Below are positions 1-8,374 of a stretch of 64,000 nucleotides of DNA, in pieces. The translations under genes and the position numbers were made by a program. Within the stretch, counting starts at the first letter, position 1. Each line of letters starts with the position of its first letter. Origin of the DNA: Thermotoga profunda AZM34c06 (GTDB lineage: Bacteria > Thermotogota > Thermotogae > Thermotogales > DSM-5069); the NCBI RefSeq assembly GCF_000828675.1, contig NZ_AP014510.1, positions 1,259,413-1,323,412 on the forward strand, in the 5' to 3' direction. The notes beneath the pieces are model-generated. The model searched no databases, was not told where the DNA came from, and saw nothing but the letters and a program-made list of their open reading frames with translations.

Positions 1-96
1 CATATAGCTAATTTGCCCGTTGCAATATCTTTTGATTGCTATTTATGCAGGAAAGGGGTTATAAACGTTGAACCCAAGAGAATTGAAAATATCTGA
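1..96 (+). CDS. Class I fumarate hydratase, alpha subunit, C-terminal end (5' cut off by the window)
   Basis: Frame 1 is open from the first base and stops at TGA 94-96. It encodes about 31 residues beginning HIANLPVAISFDC. This resembles the C-terminal end of the Fe-S (alpha) subunit of class I fumarase/tartrate dehydratase, which typically ends with a His-x-x-x-Leu-Pro-Val-Ala stretch and a nearby Cys. The next gene is the matching beta subunit, and the two overlap by 29 bases in different frames, so they are probably translationally coupled. The alpha subunit would carry the [4Fe-4S] cluster that hydrates fumarate to malate. Only the tail is visible, so the assignment rests largely on the neighbour. 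Confidence 0.65.
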   Translation, partial: HIANLPVAISFDCYLCRKGVINVEPKRIENI

Positions 97-571
97 AAGG
101 ATAAATTACTCTGGAATATTTTTGATCATGAGGGATGCTGCTCAAAAAAGAATTCAAGATCTACTTGAACAGAAAAAAGTACTACCTTTTGATCTCTCAG
201 GTCAAATAGTATTTTATGCCGGACCCACAAAATCACTGAATGGCAAAGTTGCAATCGGACCGACAACCAGTGAAAGGATGGATCGGTACTTAAAAATGCT
301 CTTTGAACTTGGTGTTGTTGCAACTGTCGGGAAAGGTAAGAGAGGTGAACTTGCAAGAAATCTCTGTCGAGAATATGGACGAGTTTATTTTGTCGCCCCA
401 AGCGGTGCTGCGGCAGCGTTATCTGAACATGTGAAAAAAATAGAATTAATAGCCTTTGATGACCTTGGACCAGAGGCAGTTTATAAAATAGAAGTTGTCG
501 AATTCCCATTGATAGTAGCCATAGATAGTGAAGGCAATGATTTTTTTGCCTTAGAAAATTACCGGATTTGA
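68..571 (+). CDS. Class I fumarate hydratase (or related hydro-lyase), beta subunit
   Basis: A 167-residue protein starting at TTG 68, preceded by AGGGG at about 53-57. Family features are the SGxxxxxRDAAQKR segment (residues about 20-33), FYAGPTK (about 49-55) and the GPTTSERM segment (about 64-71), typical of the C-terminal (beta) domain of class I fumarases and tartrate dehydratases. The ATG at 128 would cut into the conserved SGxxxxxRDAA segment, so the upstream TTG is preferred. With the alpha subunit just upstream it forms an oxygen-sensitive two-subunit hydro-lyase interconverting fumarate and malate. Substrate choice (fumarate or tartrate) cannot be settled from this subunit alone. 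Confidence 0.85.
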   Translation: MNPRELKISERINYSGIFLIMRDAAQKRIQDLLEQKKVLPFDLSGQIVFYAGPTKSLNGKVAIGPTTSERMDRYLKMLFELGVVATVGKGKRGELARNLCREYGRVYFVAPSGAAAALSEHVKKIELIAFDDLGPEAVYKIEVVEFPLIVAIDSEGNDFFALENYRI

Positions 572-616
572 TTGTGAGTAATAGTGCGGTTTGAGATATT
601 ATGAGGAGGGCATGGT

Positions 617-2116
617 ATGAGTTTTGCAGGAATCTTTGCTGGGATCTGCGCTTTAGTTTTTTGGTTTGTCAAATTACCATATTGGAATGTAGTTACTGCT
701 TTGGCTGTGAGTTTCATGATCTTTGTACTATTTTTGAATATTTTCTCTAAGAAAAAAGCATCGACGAATCATGTTGAGGTTGAAGACAAAGAAATTGTAA
801 ATCTGTTCAGAGAACTATTTGTATCTTCTCATGGTCTTCGCGACGATGCTCAGAATTTGACAAATATATCAGGACAGATGAGTGAGATGGCTGAGTTGAC
901 TACGAAAAGAGTCAAACGAATCTCTGAATTAATCCAGTCTCTGACAGCAGCTCTTGAAGAAACTTCGTCTGGAGCAACTGAGATAGCAAATTTCGCAAGG
1001 GTAATAGGCCAGAATTCTGAAAAAATGCAAGAGAGATTTGAACAAATAGAACATGATGTTTCACGGTTAAGAGAAAGTATGAATGATCTATCGAATGAAA
1101 ATCTCGTTGCAAAGGAAAGACTCGCAGACTTAGTGCAAACTATGGATGAATTATCAAACGTATCTGGTGGCATCAGGCAGATGGTCCAGACGATCCAGCA
1201 GATATCCGAGCAAACGAATCTTTTGGCACTGAACGCGGCGATAGAGGCAGCACGTGCAGGTGAGCACGGTCGAGGTTTTGCTGTGGTTGCGGATGAAGTG
1301 AGAAAACTTGCTGAACAATCTCGTGTCTCGGCAGAACAGATTTCCAATCAGATCTCAAATATCGAATCTGCTATTAGAAGTTCAGTAGAGAAAGGTATTG
1401 CAGTTGCTGAAGCTGTTCAGAAGACCATCAAAGTGAATGAAGATTTTTCAAGTAGTCTTACTTTACTTAAAGACACCGTTAATCACTTTAAAAAAATAGT
1501 CGATGATATTATCTCTTCAATAAATTCTCAGATACAATCGACGCAAGAAATAGAATCGGCTGTAAATGCTAATGCAAATACAGCGAGTGATATTCTGAAC
1601 TTTGCAGAAGAGACGGATAAAACTATTCGATCGCTCAGTGATATTTCCCAGAATTTGTTGAAGAATGGGCAAATTCTATCTATAAAATCACTGAAACTGA
1701 GAAGTTTGACAGGTGCAAGAAAGTGGTTAATTGAACAAATAAATGATTTGGCTCGATTGATATCGCTTCCTGAGTGCCAGAGATTAGATTGGCAGAGTTT
1801 TGAACCATACGCCAAGGAATTTTTGAAAACAAAGAGTGATATCTATGAAGCAGTTTTCATTGCAGACTCTGAAGGTAATTTCATAACTACCACAGGTACA
1901 AAAGGCAGCATTTCAGATAGGGCATACTTCAAATACATAAAGCAGAACAAAATCGATTGGACGATATCTGACCCAATTCAATCTCGTGCCACTGGTAATA
2001 TGGTCTTGACAGTAGCTTTTGCGATAAGAGATGGAGAAAAATTCAAAGGTCTTGCTGGCGCCAATTTGATTCTGAAAAGGTTAGAACAACAGGTGGAACA
2101 CGAAAATATCGGATAA
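617..2116 (+). CDS. Methyl-accepting chemotaxis protein with a C-terminal Cache/PDC-like sensor domain
   Basis: A 499-residue receptor starting at ATG 617 behind GAGGAGGG. Two hydrophobic segments (residues about 5-20 and 24-43) form a short membrane hairpin with no sizeable periplasmic domain between them. The MCP signalling coiled coil follows; its hairpin tip [18 protein letters not shown] lies near residue 198, which would contact CheA/CheW. After it, residues about 365-495 look like a PDC/Cache fold: a [10 protein letters not shown] strand pattern, DRAYF near 434, and [11 protein letters not shown]. No further membrane span is seen, so this sensor should be cytoplasmic, the reverse of the usual order. 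The family call is firm; the C-terminal domain call rests on pattern recognition. Confidence 0.9.
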   Translation: MSFAGIFAGICALVFWFVKLPYWNVVTALAVSFMIFVLFLNIFSKKKASTNHVEVEDKEIVNLFRELFVSSHGLRDDAQNLTNISGQMSEMAELTTKRVKRISELIQSLTAALEETSSGATEIANFARVIGQNSEKMQERFEQIEHDVSRLRESMNDLSNENLVAKERLADLVQTMDELSNVSGGIRQMVQTIQQISEQTNLLALNAAIEAARAGEHGRGFAVVADEVRKLAEQSRVSAEQISNQISNIESAIRSSVEKGIAVAEAVQKTIKVNEDFSSSLTLLKDTVNHFKKIVDDIISSINSQIQSTQEIESAVNANANTASDILNFAEETDKTIRSLSDISQNLLKNGQILSIKSLKLRSLTGARKWLIEQINDLARLISLPECQRLDWQSFEPYAKEFLKTKSDIYEAVFIADSEGNFITTTGTKGSISDRAYFKYIKQNKIDWTISDPIQSRATGNMVLTVAFAIRDGEKFKGLAGANLILKRLEQQVEHENIG

Positions 2117-2118
2117 AA

Positions 2119-3078
2119 TTATTGGCAAAAATGGCATTTACAATAATGACCAGATGAGATCTCAATTAGATCTGGTTCTTTTTCTTGGCAGATTTTCTGT
2201 GCCTTAGGGCATCTTGTATGAAAAACACAGCCGTTTGGTGGTTTTGCAGGGTTAGGTATTTCACCGCGTGGTACGGATCTTATTTTCCTCCCAGTACCGA
2301 CACTTGGTACACAATCGAGTAAAGCCAGTGTATAAGGATGGGATGCCTTTTGAAAGATATCGTCTTTTGTACCAAGTTCCATAATCTTTCCAAGATACAT
2401 CACCGCAACATGTGTTGCCATATAATCCACAACAGCTAAATTATGCGTGATGAACAAATAGGTAAGAGAGAATTTTTCCCTTAATTCCTTGAGCAGCGCA
2501 AGAACTCTGGCTTGGACAGAAACATCTAAAGCAGAAGTTGGCTCATCGAGAACTACGAATTTGGGTCTTAAGACAAGGGCACGTGCTATTGCTATTCTTT
2601 GCCTTTGACCACCCGAGAACTCATGTGGATATCTAAACATGTGTTCCTCTCTAAGCCCAACCATCTCCAGGATTTCTTTTATTCTGACATATATTTCATC
2701 TGATCTGAGTTTCAAATGTATCTTCAAACTTTCTCCTATGATGTCTTTGACGAGTTTGCGAGGGTGAAGCGAATTATATGGATCTTGTTGTACTATTTGC
2801 ATTTGCCTACGATATTGAAGCATTTCCTTGCCAGACAACTTGGTTATATCTCGCCCATCATAGATCAGATTACCAGAAGTAGGTTCGATCAACTTGAGAA
2901 GTGTCCGACCAAGTGTGCTCTTCCCCGATCCAGATTCTCCTACCACTGCATAGATAGAGCCCTTTGGAACCTGAAAGGTCACGTCGTCAACGGCTCTTAC
3001 GTATATGGGTTTAGAAAGCAATGATTTTCTTATCTCAAAATACTTCTTCAGATTCCTAACATCTATAAGTGTCTCCAT
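2119..3078 (-). CDS. Oligopeptide-type ABC transporter ATPase (OppF/DppF-like), system 1
   Basis: A 319-residue ATPase starting at ATG 3078 behind AGGAGG. It has Walker A GESGSGKST (about residues 47-55), the signature LSGGQRQRIAIARA-type segment (about 155) and Walker B VVLDEPTSALD. The C-terminal oligo_HPY extension carries the Pro/Cys pattern NPAKPPNGCVFHTRC typical of Opp/Dpp ATPases. It is the last gene of the minus-strand operon SBP-B-C-D-F and would pair with the OppD-like subunit to power uptake through the two permeases. The ligand may be peptide or oligosaccharide; Thermotogota use this family for both. The stop lies 2 bases from that of the convergent chemoreceptor gene. Confidence 0.92.
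   Translation of the reverse strand: METLIDVRNLKKYFEIRKSLLSKPIYVRAVDDVTFQVPKGSIYAVVGESGSGKSTLGRTLLKLIEPTSGNLIYDGRDITKLSGKEMLQYRRQMQIVQQDPYNSLHPRKLVKDIIGESLKIHLKLRSDEIYVRIKEILEMVGLREEHMFRYPHEFSGGQRQRIAIARALVLRPKFVVLDEPTSALDVSVQARVLALLKELREKFSLTYLFITHNLAVVDYMATHVAVMYLGKIMELGTKDDIFQKASHPYTLALLDCVPSVGTGRKIRSVPRGEIPNPAKPPNGCVFHTRCPKAQKICQEKEPDLIEISSGHYCKCHFCQ
2150..2183 (+). terminator. Possible terminator of the chemoreceptor gene, inside the convergent oppF 3' end
   Basis: CCAGAT (2150-2155) pairs with ATCTGG (2170-2175), and the loop contains the palindrome GAGATCTC. A T-rich stretch, TTCTTTTTC, follows. It sits about 35 bases past the chemoreceptor stop, within the last codons of the opposing ABC ATPase gene. 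The stem is short and the loop long, so the call is tentative. Confidence 0.3.
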
Positions 3079-3090
3079 AACCAGATCCTC

Positions 3091-4053
3091 CTAACGGTAG
3101 AGATGACAAGCTACGTAGTGGTTTGGTTTTACTTCATAAAGATTTGGAAATTCGCTATGACATTTGTCAAAAACATGTTTACATCTTGGATGAAAACGAC
3201 AACCTGGTGGCGGATCCACTAAATCTGGAACAGTTCCAGGTATCCCAACGAGTTCTTTACTTTTACCAATGACTGGAATCGATTCGATTAGACCTTTTGT
3301 ATATGGATGAAGAGGCTGGTCAAATATCTCACTACTTGTTGCGACTTCGATGACATTTCCAGCATACATCACCGCGACTCTGTCGCAAAATTCAGAAGCA
3401 ATCCCAAGGTCATGGGTAATGAGAATCACGGCATTTTTTCCAACCGTCACCAATTTATCAAGTAATTCGAGTATTTGAGCCTGAATAGTCACGTCAAGCG
3501 CAGAAGTTGGCTCATCGGCAATCAACAATCTTGGTTTTACAGCAAGTGCCATAGCTATCATCACCCTCTGAGCCATTCCACCGCTTAACTCATGTGCATA
3601 AAGATCCTTCGTTCTTTGCCAGTCCAAGCCAACCATTTCAAGTGCTTCTTTGATCTGCTCATAGGCGTCATTCAATGATATTCCTTGACTATGGGCTATA
3701 GTTTCAGCAATTTGAAAACCAACTTTGAAGACAGGATTCAAAGCAGCTATTGGCTCTTGAAAGATCATGGAGATCTGCTTGCCTCTAATTTTATCCATTT
3801 CATCTTCACTCAATTTCAAAAGATCTTTACCATTAAACAAAATAGATCCATCGATGATTTCTCCAGGCTGTTCGATAAGTCTCATGATGGATAAAGCTGT
3901 GACAGATTTTCCGCAACCTGTTTCGCCCACTATTCCCAGACGTTCTTCTTCATTCAACCAAAGCTCAACACCATTCAGAGCCTTTATGGTACCACGATAA
4001 GTGTGAAAAATCACTCGAAGATTGTTCACATTGAGAAGAGAGCCGCGATTCAT
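3091..4053 (-). CDS. Oligopeptide-type ABC transporter ATPase (OppD/DppD-like), system 1
   Basis: A 320-residue ATPase. Walker A GETGCGKS lies near residue 43, the signature LSGGMAQRVMIAMA near 155, and Walker B LLIADEPTSALDVT follows. A C-terminal oligo_HPY domain carries PPGCRFHPRC and further Cys residues. The Met in the signature motif and the KSVTAL segment are OppD rather than OppF traits. It starts 3 bases after the dppC stop and lies 12 bases before the oppF start, so it is cotranscribed. It acts on the cytoplasmic face of the membrane as half of the heterodimeric ATPase. Confidence 0.92.
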   Translation of the reverse strand: MNRGSLLNVNNLRVIFHTYRGTIKALNGVELWLNEEERLGIVGETGCGKSVTALSIMRLIEQPGEIIDGSILFNGKDLLKLSEDEMDKIRGKQISMIFQEPIAALNPVFKVGFQIAETIAHSQGISLNDAYEQIKEALEMVGLDWQRTKDLYAHELSGGMAQRVMIAMALAVKPRLLIADEPTSALDVTIQAQILELLDKLVTVGKNAVILITHDLGIASEFCDRVAVMYAGNVIEVATSSEIFDQPLHPYTKGLIESIPVIGKSKELVGIPGTVPDLVDPPPGCRFHPRCKHVFDKCHSEFPNLYEVKPNHYVACHLYR

Positions 4054-4056
4054 ATC

Positions 4057-4950
4057 TTACCTCCTGAGTCTGGGATCGAGTATATCTCGAATACCATCCC
4101 CAAGTAAATTAAAACCAAGAACAACTATCGCAATAAATAAACCTGGAAAAGTTGAAATCCACCATTGCTGAACCAAATAACTTCTACCATCGCTGACAAT
4201 TGCACCCCATTCGGGTGTTGGTGGTTGTGCTCCAAGTCCCAAAAATCCAAGCCCTGCAGCGGTCAAAATAATCGTACCCATTCTGAGTGTCAATTGTACA
4301 AGTACTGGAGACAAACACATCGGAAGCACATGAAAAAGCAGTATTCGTATGTTGCTTGCACCAACTGCTTTTATAGCCTCTATATACGGTTGTGATTTTA
4401 CCTTCATCGCTTCCGCACGCGCCAATCTTGCTATGACTGTCCACTCAACAAGGGAAATAGCCAATATAGCGTTAGTCAAACCTCTTCCAAGCATCGCCGA
4501 TAGAGCCATTGCAAGGATCAGCCGTGGAAATGCAAGGAAAATATCAGTGATACGCATTAAAATTTCGTCAATCACACCACCGAAGTATCCAGCAGTTATT
4601 CCGACTGCGACACCTATAGTGCCACTAATCACCGTCACGAGGAATATTATCCAAACTTCTATTCTTGCGCCATGAATTACTCTGCTGAAGATATCACGTC
4701 CGAATTGATCTGTACCGAATAGATGAGCCTTACTCGGTGCTTTCAATCTTTCTGGTAGATTGGTTTTTATCGGGTCATACGGTGCCAAAAGTGGCGCAAA
4801 GATTGCCATTAAGATGAAACCAATGACTATGAAGGTTCCTATCATAGCGAGCTTTGTTTTTTTCCACAGATAAAAGGTATGTTTCCAATCTTCTATAATC
4901 GGTTTCCAACGCGAAATTGCATTCTCTGATCTCTCAGTCAAGAAACTCAC
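4057..4950 (-). CDS. Opp/Dpp-type ABC transporter permease C, system 1
   Basis: A 297-residue protein with six predicted membrane spans and an N-terminal OppC-type segment. LFGTDQFGRDIFSRVIHGAR (about residues 75-94) is the classic GTDxxGRD motif of DppC/OppC permeases. The EAA-type loop facing the ATPases is near residues 190-215. The longest frame begins at GTG 4950, which sits almost on top of AGGGG; TTG 4941 (MTERSEN) has better spacing and may be the true start. It begins 2 bases after the dppB stop. There is no large periplasmic insert, unlike the C permease of system 2. Confidence 0.9.
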   Translation of the reverse strand: MSFLTERSENAISRWKPIIEDWKHTFYLWKKTKLAMIGTFIVIGFILMAIFAPLLAPYDPIKTNLPERLKAPSKAHLFGTDQFGRDIFSRVIHGARIEVWIIFLVTVISGTIGVAVGITAGYFGGVIDEILMRITDIFLAFPRLILAMALSAMLGRGLTNAILAISLVEWTVIARLARAEAMKVKSQPYIEAIKAVGASNIRILLFHVLPMCLSPVLVQLTLRMGTIILTAAGLGFLGLGAQPPTPEWGAIVSDGRSYLVQQWWISTFPGLFIAIVVLGFNLLGDGIRDILDPRLRR

Positions 4951-4952
4951 CC

Positions 4953-5963
4953 CTAAACACGCATTCTTGGGTCAAGTGTTGCATAGATAATATCAACAAT
5001 CAAATTGACTAAAGAGTAAATAATCGCAACAAATAGAGTTCCACCCATGATCGCAGGATAATCCAGTAAAAGTAGGGAATTAACAATGTACCTACCAAGA
5101 CCAGGCCAACCGAAGATCGTCTCTGTTAAAACTGCGCCTTCGAGCAAGCCTCCGAAAGTCAGTCCTATTATAGTGACTACAGGTATGAGTGCGTTCCTAA
5201 GCGCATGGCGGTATATGACAAGACGCCTACCAATACCTTTTGCTTTCGCAGTTCTTATGAAATCCTGTCTAAGAACATCTAACATGCTTGAGCGTGTGAT
5301 TCTTGCTATCGAAGCGGTTGCTGAGTAACCTAAGACTATCGATGGCAAAACCAAATGTGCCAAAGCATCTTTAAAGGCTTCAAAGTTGAGTGATATTAAT
5401 GAATCGATTAAATACAATCCCGTGTATTTAGTCGGTGGAGTGATAAAAAGTCCAAGCCTACCAGTTCCTGGCAGCCAACCTAAGCGAAAATAGAAAAGCA
5501 ACAACAACAACAATCCAGTCCAAAAAACTGGCATTGACACACCAAGTATCGAGAAGACTCTGGCAAAATGATCGATGAATTTATTTCTATAAACTGCCGA
5601 TAGAATTCCAAGGAAAATTCCAAGAATTACGGACAAAACAGTTGCACATATAGAGAGTTCCAATGTGGCGGGGAAAAAATTTGCAATATCTTTTATAACA
5701 GGCCTATTACTTTTTAGAGAAACACCCAGATCACCTTTCAACAACCCGAGCATGTAGTCAGCAAATTGATTCATTAGTGGCTTATCGAGTCCAAGACGCC
5801 TTTTCATGTCTTCCACAAGATCAATCGGTGCATTTCCCCCAAGTATTGCCCCAACTGGATCGGCTGGTATGACTTTAGCAATTACAAAAACCAGTACAGA
5901 TACACCAAAAAGAACAAGCAACATCAAAAACAGTCTACGTATTATGAAAGAACCAAGCTTCAT
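4953..5963 (-). CDS. Opp/Dpp-type ABC transporter permease B, system 1
   Basis: A 336-residue integral membrane protein with the OppB N-terminal span (FIIRRLFLMLLVLFGVSVLV) and the KVIPADPVGAI segment typical of the family. The TARAKGI-like EAA loop reads RTAKAKGIGRRLVIYRHALR (about residues 225-244). It ends with the DIIYATLDPRMRV tail common in OppB. The ATG at 5963 follows a GGGAGG site. A hairpin at 6002-6027 separates it from the binding-protein gene, so it is probably expressed at a lower level than the SBP from the same promoter. Confidence 0.92.
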   Translation of the reverse strand: MKLGSFIIRRLFLMLLVLFGVSVLVFVIAKVIPADPVGAILGGNAPIDLVEDMKRRLGLDKPLMNQFADYMLGLLKGDLGVSLKSNRPVIKDIANFFPATLELSICATVLSVILGIFLGILSAVYRNKFIDHFARVFSILGVSMPVFWTGLLLLLLFYFRLGWLPGTGRLGLFITPPTKYTGLYLIDSLISLNFEAFKDALAHLVLPSIVLGYSATASIARITRSSMLDVLRQDFIRTAKAKGIGRRLVIYRHALRNALIPVVTIIGLTFGGLLEGAVLTETIFGWPGLGRYIVNSLLLLDYPAIMGGTLFVAIIYSLVNLIVDIIYATLDPRMRV

Positions 5964-5997
5964 TTACTATGACAGCCTCCCTTGAAAAAAGATAAGT

Positions 5998-6027
5998 AAA
6001 AGGGTGGTTGGTATCTTCCAACCACCC
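5998..6027 (-). terminator. Hairpin between SBP and permease genes, system 1 (attenuating terminator)
   Basis: On the minus strand a perfect 10-bp stem GGGTGGTTGG / CCAACCACCC with a 6-base loop (6002-6027) is followed by TTTT. It begins 12 bases after the SBP stop and lies about 35 bases upstream of the permease B start. It probably acts as a partial terminator or 3' stabiliser of the SBP message. Confidence 0.75.
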
Positions 6028-6039
6028 ACAGATAGAACG

Positions 6040-7614
6040 CTATTTCTTGGATATCTTTGTGAAATCAAAGGTCAATGTGTAACCTTCAACAGCTCTTTCG
6101 AAACCAACGACATCATTACTGACCGCCCAGAAACCAACTGGTTGGTACAGCATTGCAAAGGCGCTTCTTGTTATCCAGTATTCTTGCAACTCTTTGTACA
6201 TCTGGGCGCGTTTGGTATCATCCAGCTCGACACCAGCTTTCTCAGCCAAATCTGCTGCATAATCGTCATACCACATGTTTCTCCAAGCAAGTTGTTTAAC
6301 TCTATAGTTGGCAAATGGCTTTGCAAGTGCATCTGGATCGGGATAGTCTATACCCCAACCGGCTATGATCATTTGATGACCCTGCTGACGATATTTCGCA
6401 TACATCTCCGAAGATGGCATTTGTACTATATTCGCTTTGATACCTATATCGGCAAGATTCGACTGAACTATTATAGCTTCATTTCTCCTTATATCTGTTG
6501 TACTTGTTATTATTTCTACTTCAAAACCATTGGGATAACCTGCCTCGGCTAACAGTTGTTTCGCTTTTTGCACATCTCTCTTGAATGGATTCAATTCGAT
6601 ATAACCAAAATACCCAATGGGCATGAAATTCTGGTTCAATATCGCAAAACCTCTCATGACAGAATTGATAATTGCATCATAATCAATAGCGTATTTTATT
6701 GCCAACCTAACTTTTTCGTCTTTGAATGGGCCCCAACCTACGTTCATCGCAACATATTCATTCGACTGTTCAGGTGTGGTAACAAGACGAATATTTCCAC
6801 TTTTTGCATCTCTCAGTTGCGCTGCTTGTTCTGTAGTTATATTCCAAGCTATATCTACATCTCCCTTTTGAACAAGCAGGAATTGAGTCGTTTCTTCAGG
6901 AACATCGTTGATTATGATTTTCTTCAGAGGTGGTTCACCAGCCCAGTATTTTGGATTTGATTGAAGAATTACATGTTCCTTGCGCTTCCATTCGACTATT
7001 ATAAATGGTCCTGCACCTTGGGATTTGTCTGTCAGGAAAGCCTCACCAAGATCGTTGTTGACTTGATTTGCCAAAACTACTTTTTTGTTGACTACTCCAC
7101 CCCATGGTGGAGCGATGATAGAGAGTACAATGTTTCTTGCCAGAGGTTTGGTCTTAAGGACAACTGTCAGTGGATCTTTTGCGATGATTGTTTCATCCAT
7201 ATTTTCTTTAGTGAAACCCAATTCATTGAACAACCACGCCGGTGATTTATTGATCGTTAGAACTCTCTTAAACGAAAAGACCACATCTTCTGCAGTGAGA
7301 GGATCTCCATTTGCAAAAACAAGACCTTTTCTCAAATGGAAAGTCCAAACGGTTCTGTCTCCTTCTTGTTGAACTTCCCAGCTTTCTGCAAGATCAGGAA
7401 CTGGTGTGAGAACACCATTTACTGGTTCAATTTTTGTGAGACCAGAATAAGCGGATGTGACAACAGCAGCAGCAAAAGTTTCATAACACACGGCGGGATC
7501 AAGCGTGATAAATATTTCTGTGTTGGCTGCTATGACAAGTGTATCTTTTGGAGTTTTGGCAAAACTAAGAACCGCAACCAACACCAACAAAACCACTAAA
7601 ACTTTTTTCCACAT
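6040..7614 (-). CDS. Family 5 extracellular solute-binding protein (peptide/oligosaccharide), system 1
   Basis: A protein of 524 residues starting at ATG 7614 behind AGGGGGG; an in-frame extension to 7686 would have no such site. It begins with a signal peptide (MWKKVLVVLLVLVAVLSFA, cleavage near residue 19). The mature part has SBP family 5 landmarks: AESWEVQQEG then TFHLRKGLVFANGDPLTAED (about residues 77-115) and a PYWAGEP-like segment. No lipobox Cys is visible, so it is probably free in the periplasm. It is first in its operon, with a good promoter at 7646-7674. Substrate cannot be read from the sequence. Confidence 0.93.
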   Translation of the reverse strand: MWKKVLVVLLVLVAVLSFAKTPKDTLVIAANTEIFITLDPAVCYETFAAAVVTSAYSGLTKIEPVNGVLTPVPDLAESWEVQQEGDRTVWTFHLRKGLVFANGDPLTAEDVVFSFKRVLTINKSPAWLFNELGFTKENMDETIIAKDPLTVVLKTKPLARNIVLSIIAPPWGGVVNKKVVLANQVNNDLGEAFLTDKSQGAGPFIIVEWKRKEHVILQSNPKYWAGEPPLKKIIINDVPEETTQFLLVQKGDVDIAWNITTEQAAQLRDAKSGNIRLVTTPEQSNEYVAMNVGWGPFKDEKVRLAIKYAIDYDAIINSVMRGFAILNQNFMPIGYFGYIELNPFKRDVQKAKQLLAEAGYPNGFEVEIITSTTDIRRNEAIIVQSNLADIGIKANIVQMPSSEMYAKYRQQGHQMIIAGWGIDYPDPDALAKPFANYRVKQLAWRNMWYDDYAADLAEKAGVELDDTKRAQMYKELQEYWITRSAFAMLYQPVGFWAVSNDVVGFERAVEGYTLTFDFTKISKK

Positions 7615-7645
7615 AAAAATTCCCCCCTGCTTAAAGTTTAATGTA

Positions 7646-7674
7646 ACTATACCACAAATAAAGAATCTTGGCAA
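7646..7674 (-). promoter_or_regulatory. Promoter of ABC system 1
   Basis: Minus strand: -35 TTGCCA (7669-7674), 17-base spacer, -10 TATAGT (7646-7651), a good sigma-70-type match. It lies 32 bases upstream of the SBP start codon. Confidence 0.75.
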
Positions 7675-8145
7675 GAGCCTTGACAACCTTGAAAAGTAAA
7701 GCTGTTCAAAAATAAAACTCTCTCATAACAAAAACCCAGTTTTAGTGAATAAGACAAAAGTGACTTGAAGTTATACTCAACAAAGTTCCAAGACAAAGAT
7801 GTATATTAAAAGAACATAGAGTTTTTATATCAAAATCACAATACAAGGGCAAAGGGATTGTATTGTTAAGGATGTAACATCGTATACTATATAATGGAAG
7901 GCGCCAACCAGGATCCTGGGAAAATACCCCATCGTATATTGGCATAGGTCTAATCTCTTGGGTCATCTTTGCTGGTATAACATAAGGATTTCTAATTGTT
8001 TATGGTTGAAGTATTATAGAAAGGCTTTTTCAATCTAAATGTTCATCATGATCTTAAATGAGATTTTGATAAAGATAAAAACCTACCTGTTAAGTGATTT
8101 GTTGTCTTTCTTTCTCATTCATTTTGGGAGATTTTCCAGTGAAAC
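7675..8145. other. Unassigned intergenic stretch of about 470 bases
   Basis: No convincing gene on either strand. A 74-codon minus-strand frame (7742-7966) lacks a ribosome site and family resemblance. Visible elements are a 12-base perfect palindrome CCAGGATCCTGG (7908-7919) and the string CATCGTATA, present twice about 52 bases apart (near 7879 and 7931). No known riboswitch class was recognised. It may be regulatory DNA or a decayed gene. Confidence 0.4.
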
Positions 8146-8174
8146 TTGAAAACAAAAAAATGGTATGGTATCAT
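8146..8174 (+). promoter_or_regulatory. Promoter of the CAT-anticodon tRNA
   Basis: -35 TTGAAA (8146-8151), 17-base spacer, -10 TATCAT (8169-8174). Expected transcription start is near 8181, only a few bases before the mature tRNA 5' end at 8188. Confidence 0.6.
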
Positions 8175-8187
8175 ACATTATGCTGAT

Positions 8188-8264
8188 GGCGGTGTAGCTC
8201 AGATGGTCAGAGCGAGTGATTCATAATCACTATGTCGTGGGTTCGAATCCCACCGCCGCCACCA
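8188..8264 (+). tRNA. tRNA with CAT anticodon (elongator Met, or Ile2)
   Basis: A full cloverleaf of 77 bases with encoded CCA. Acceptor GGCGGTG pairs with CGCCGCC; the D arm is GCTC/GAGC; the anticodon stem AGTGA/TCACT has loop TTCATAA; the T arm GTGGG-TTCGAAT-CCCAC is canonical; the discriminator is A. The G1-C72 pair excludes initiator tRNA, which has a mismatch there. Elongator Met and lysidine-modified Ile2 both carry CAT and cannot be told apart with confidence by eye. The bases around the anticodon loop and variable region slightly recall Ile2. Confidence 0.93.
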
Positions 8265-8306
8265 AAGGATTCATTGATCATAATTGATTCAGTTGGTTAC
8301 CGTCAC

Positions 8307-8329
8307 AAGGCACTGTTGTGCCTTTTTTT
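8307..8329 (+). terminator. Terminator downstream of the tRNA
   Basis: Stem AAGGCAC (8307-8313) / GTGCCTT (8318-8324) with loop TGTT and a run of seven T. It lies 43 bases after the tRNA CCA. Confidence 0.85.
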
Positions 8330-8374
8330 ATTGTGCAATGTCTTTGATAAGATTATTTTTAGGGGGTAGATAAG

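Noticed and set aside
7742-7966. 74-codon minus-strand frame in the gap upstream of ABC system 1
   Set aside because: No ribosome site, odd composition, and no resemblance to any family; treated as chance.
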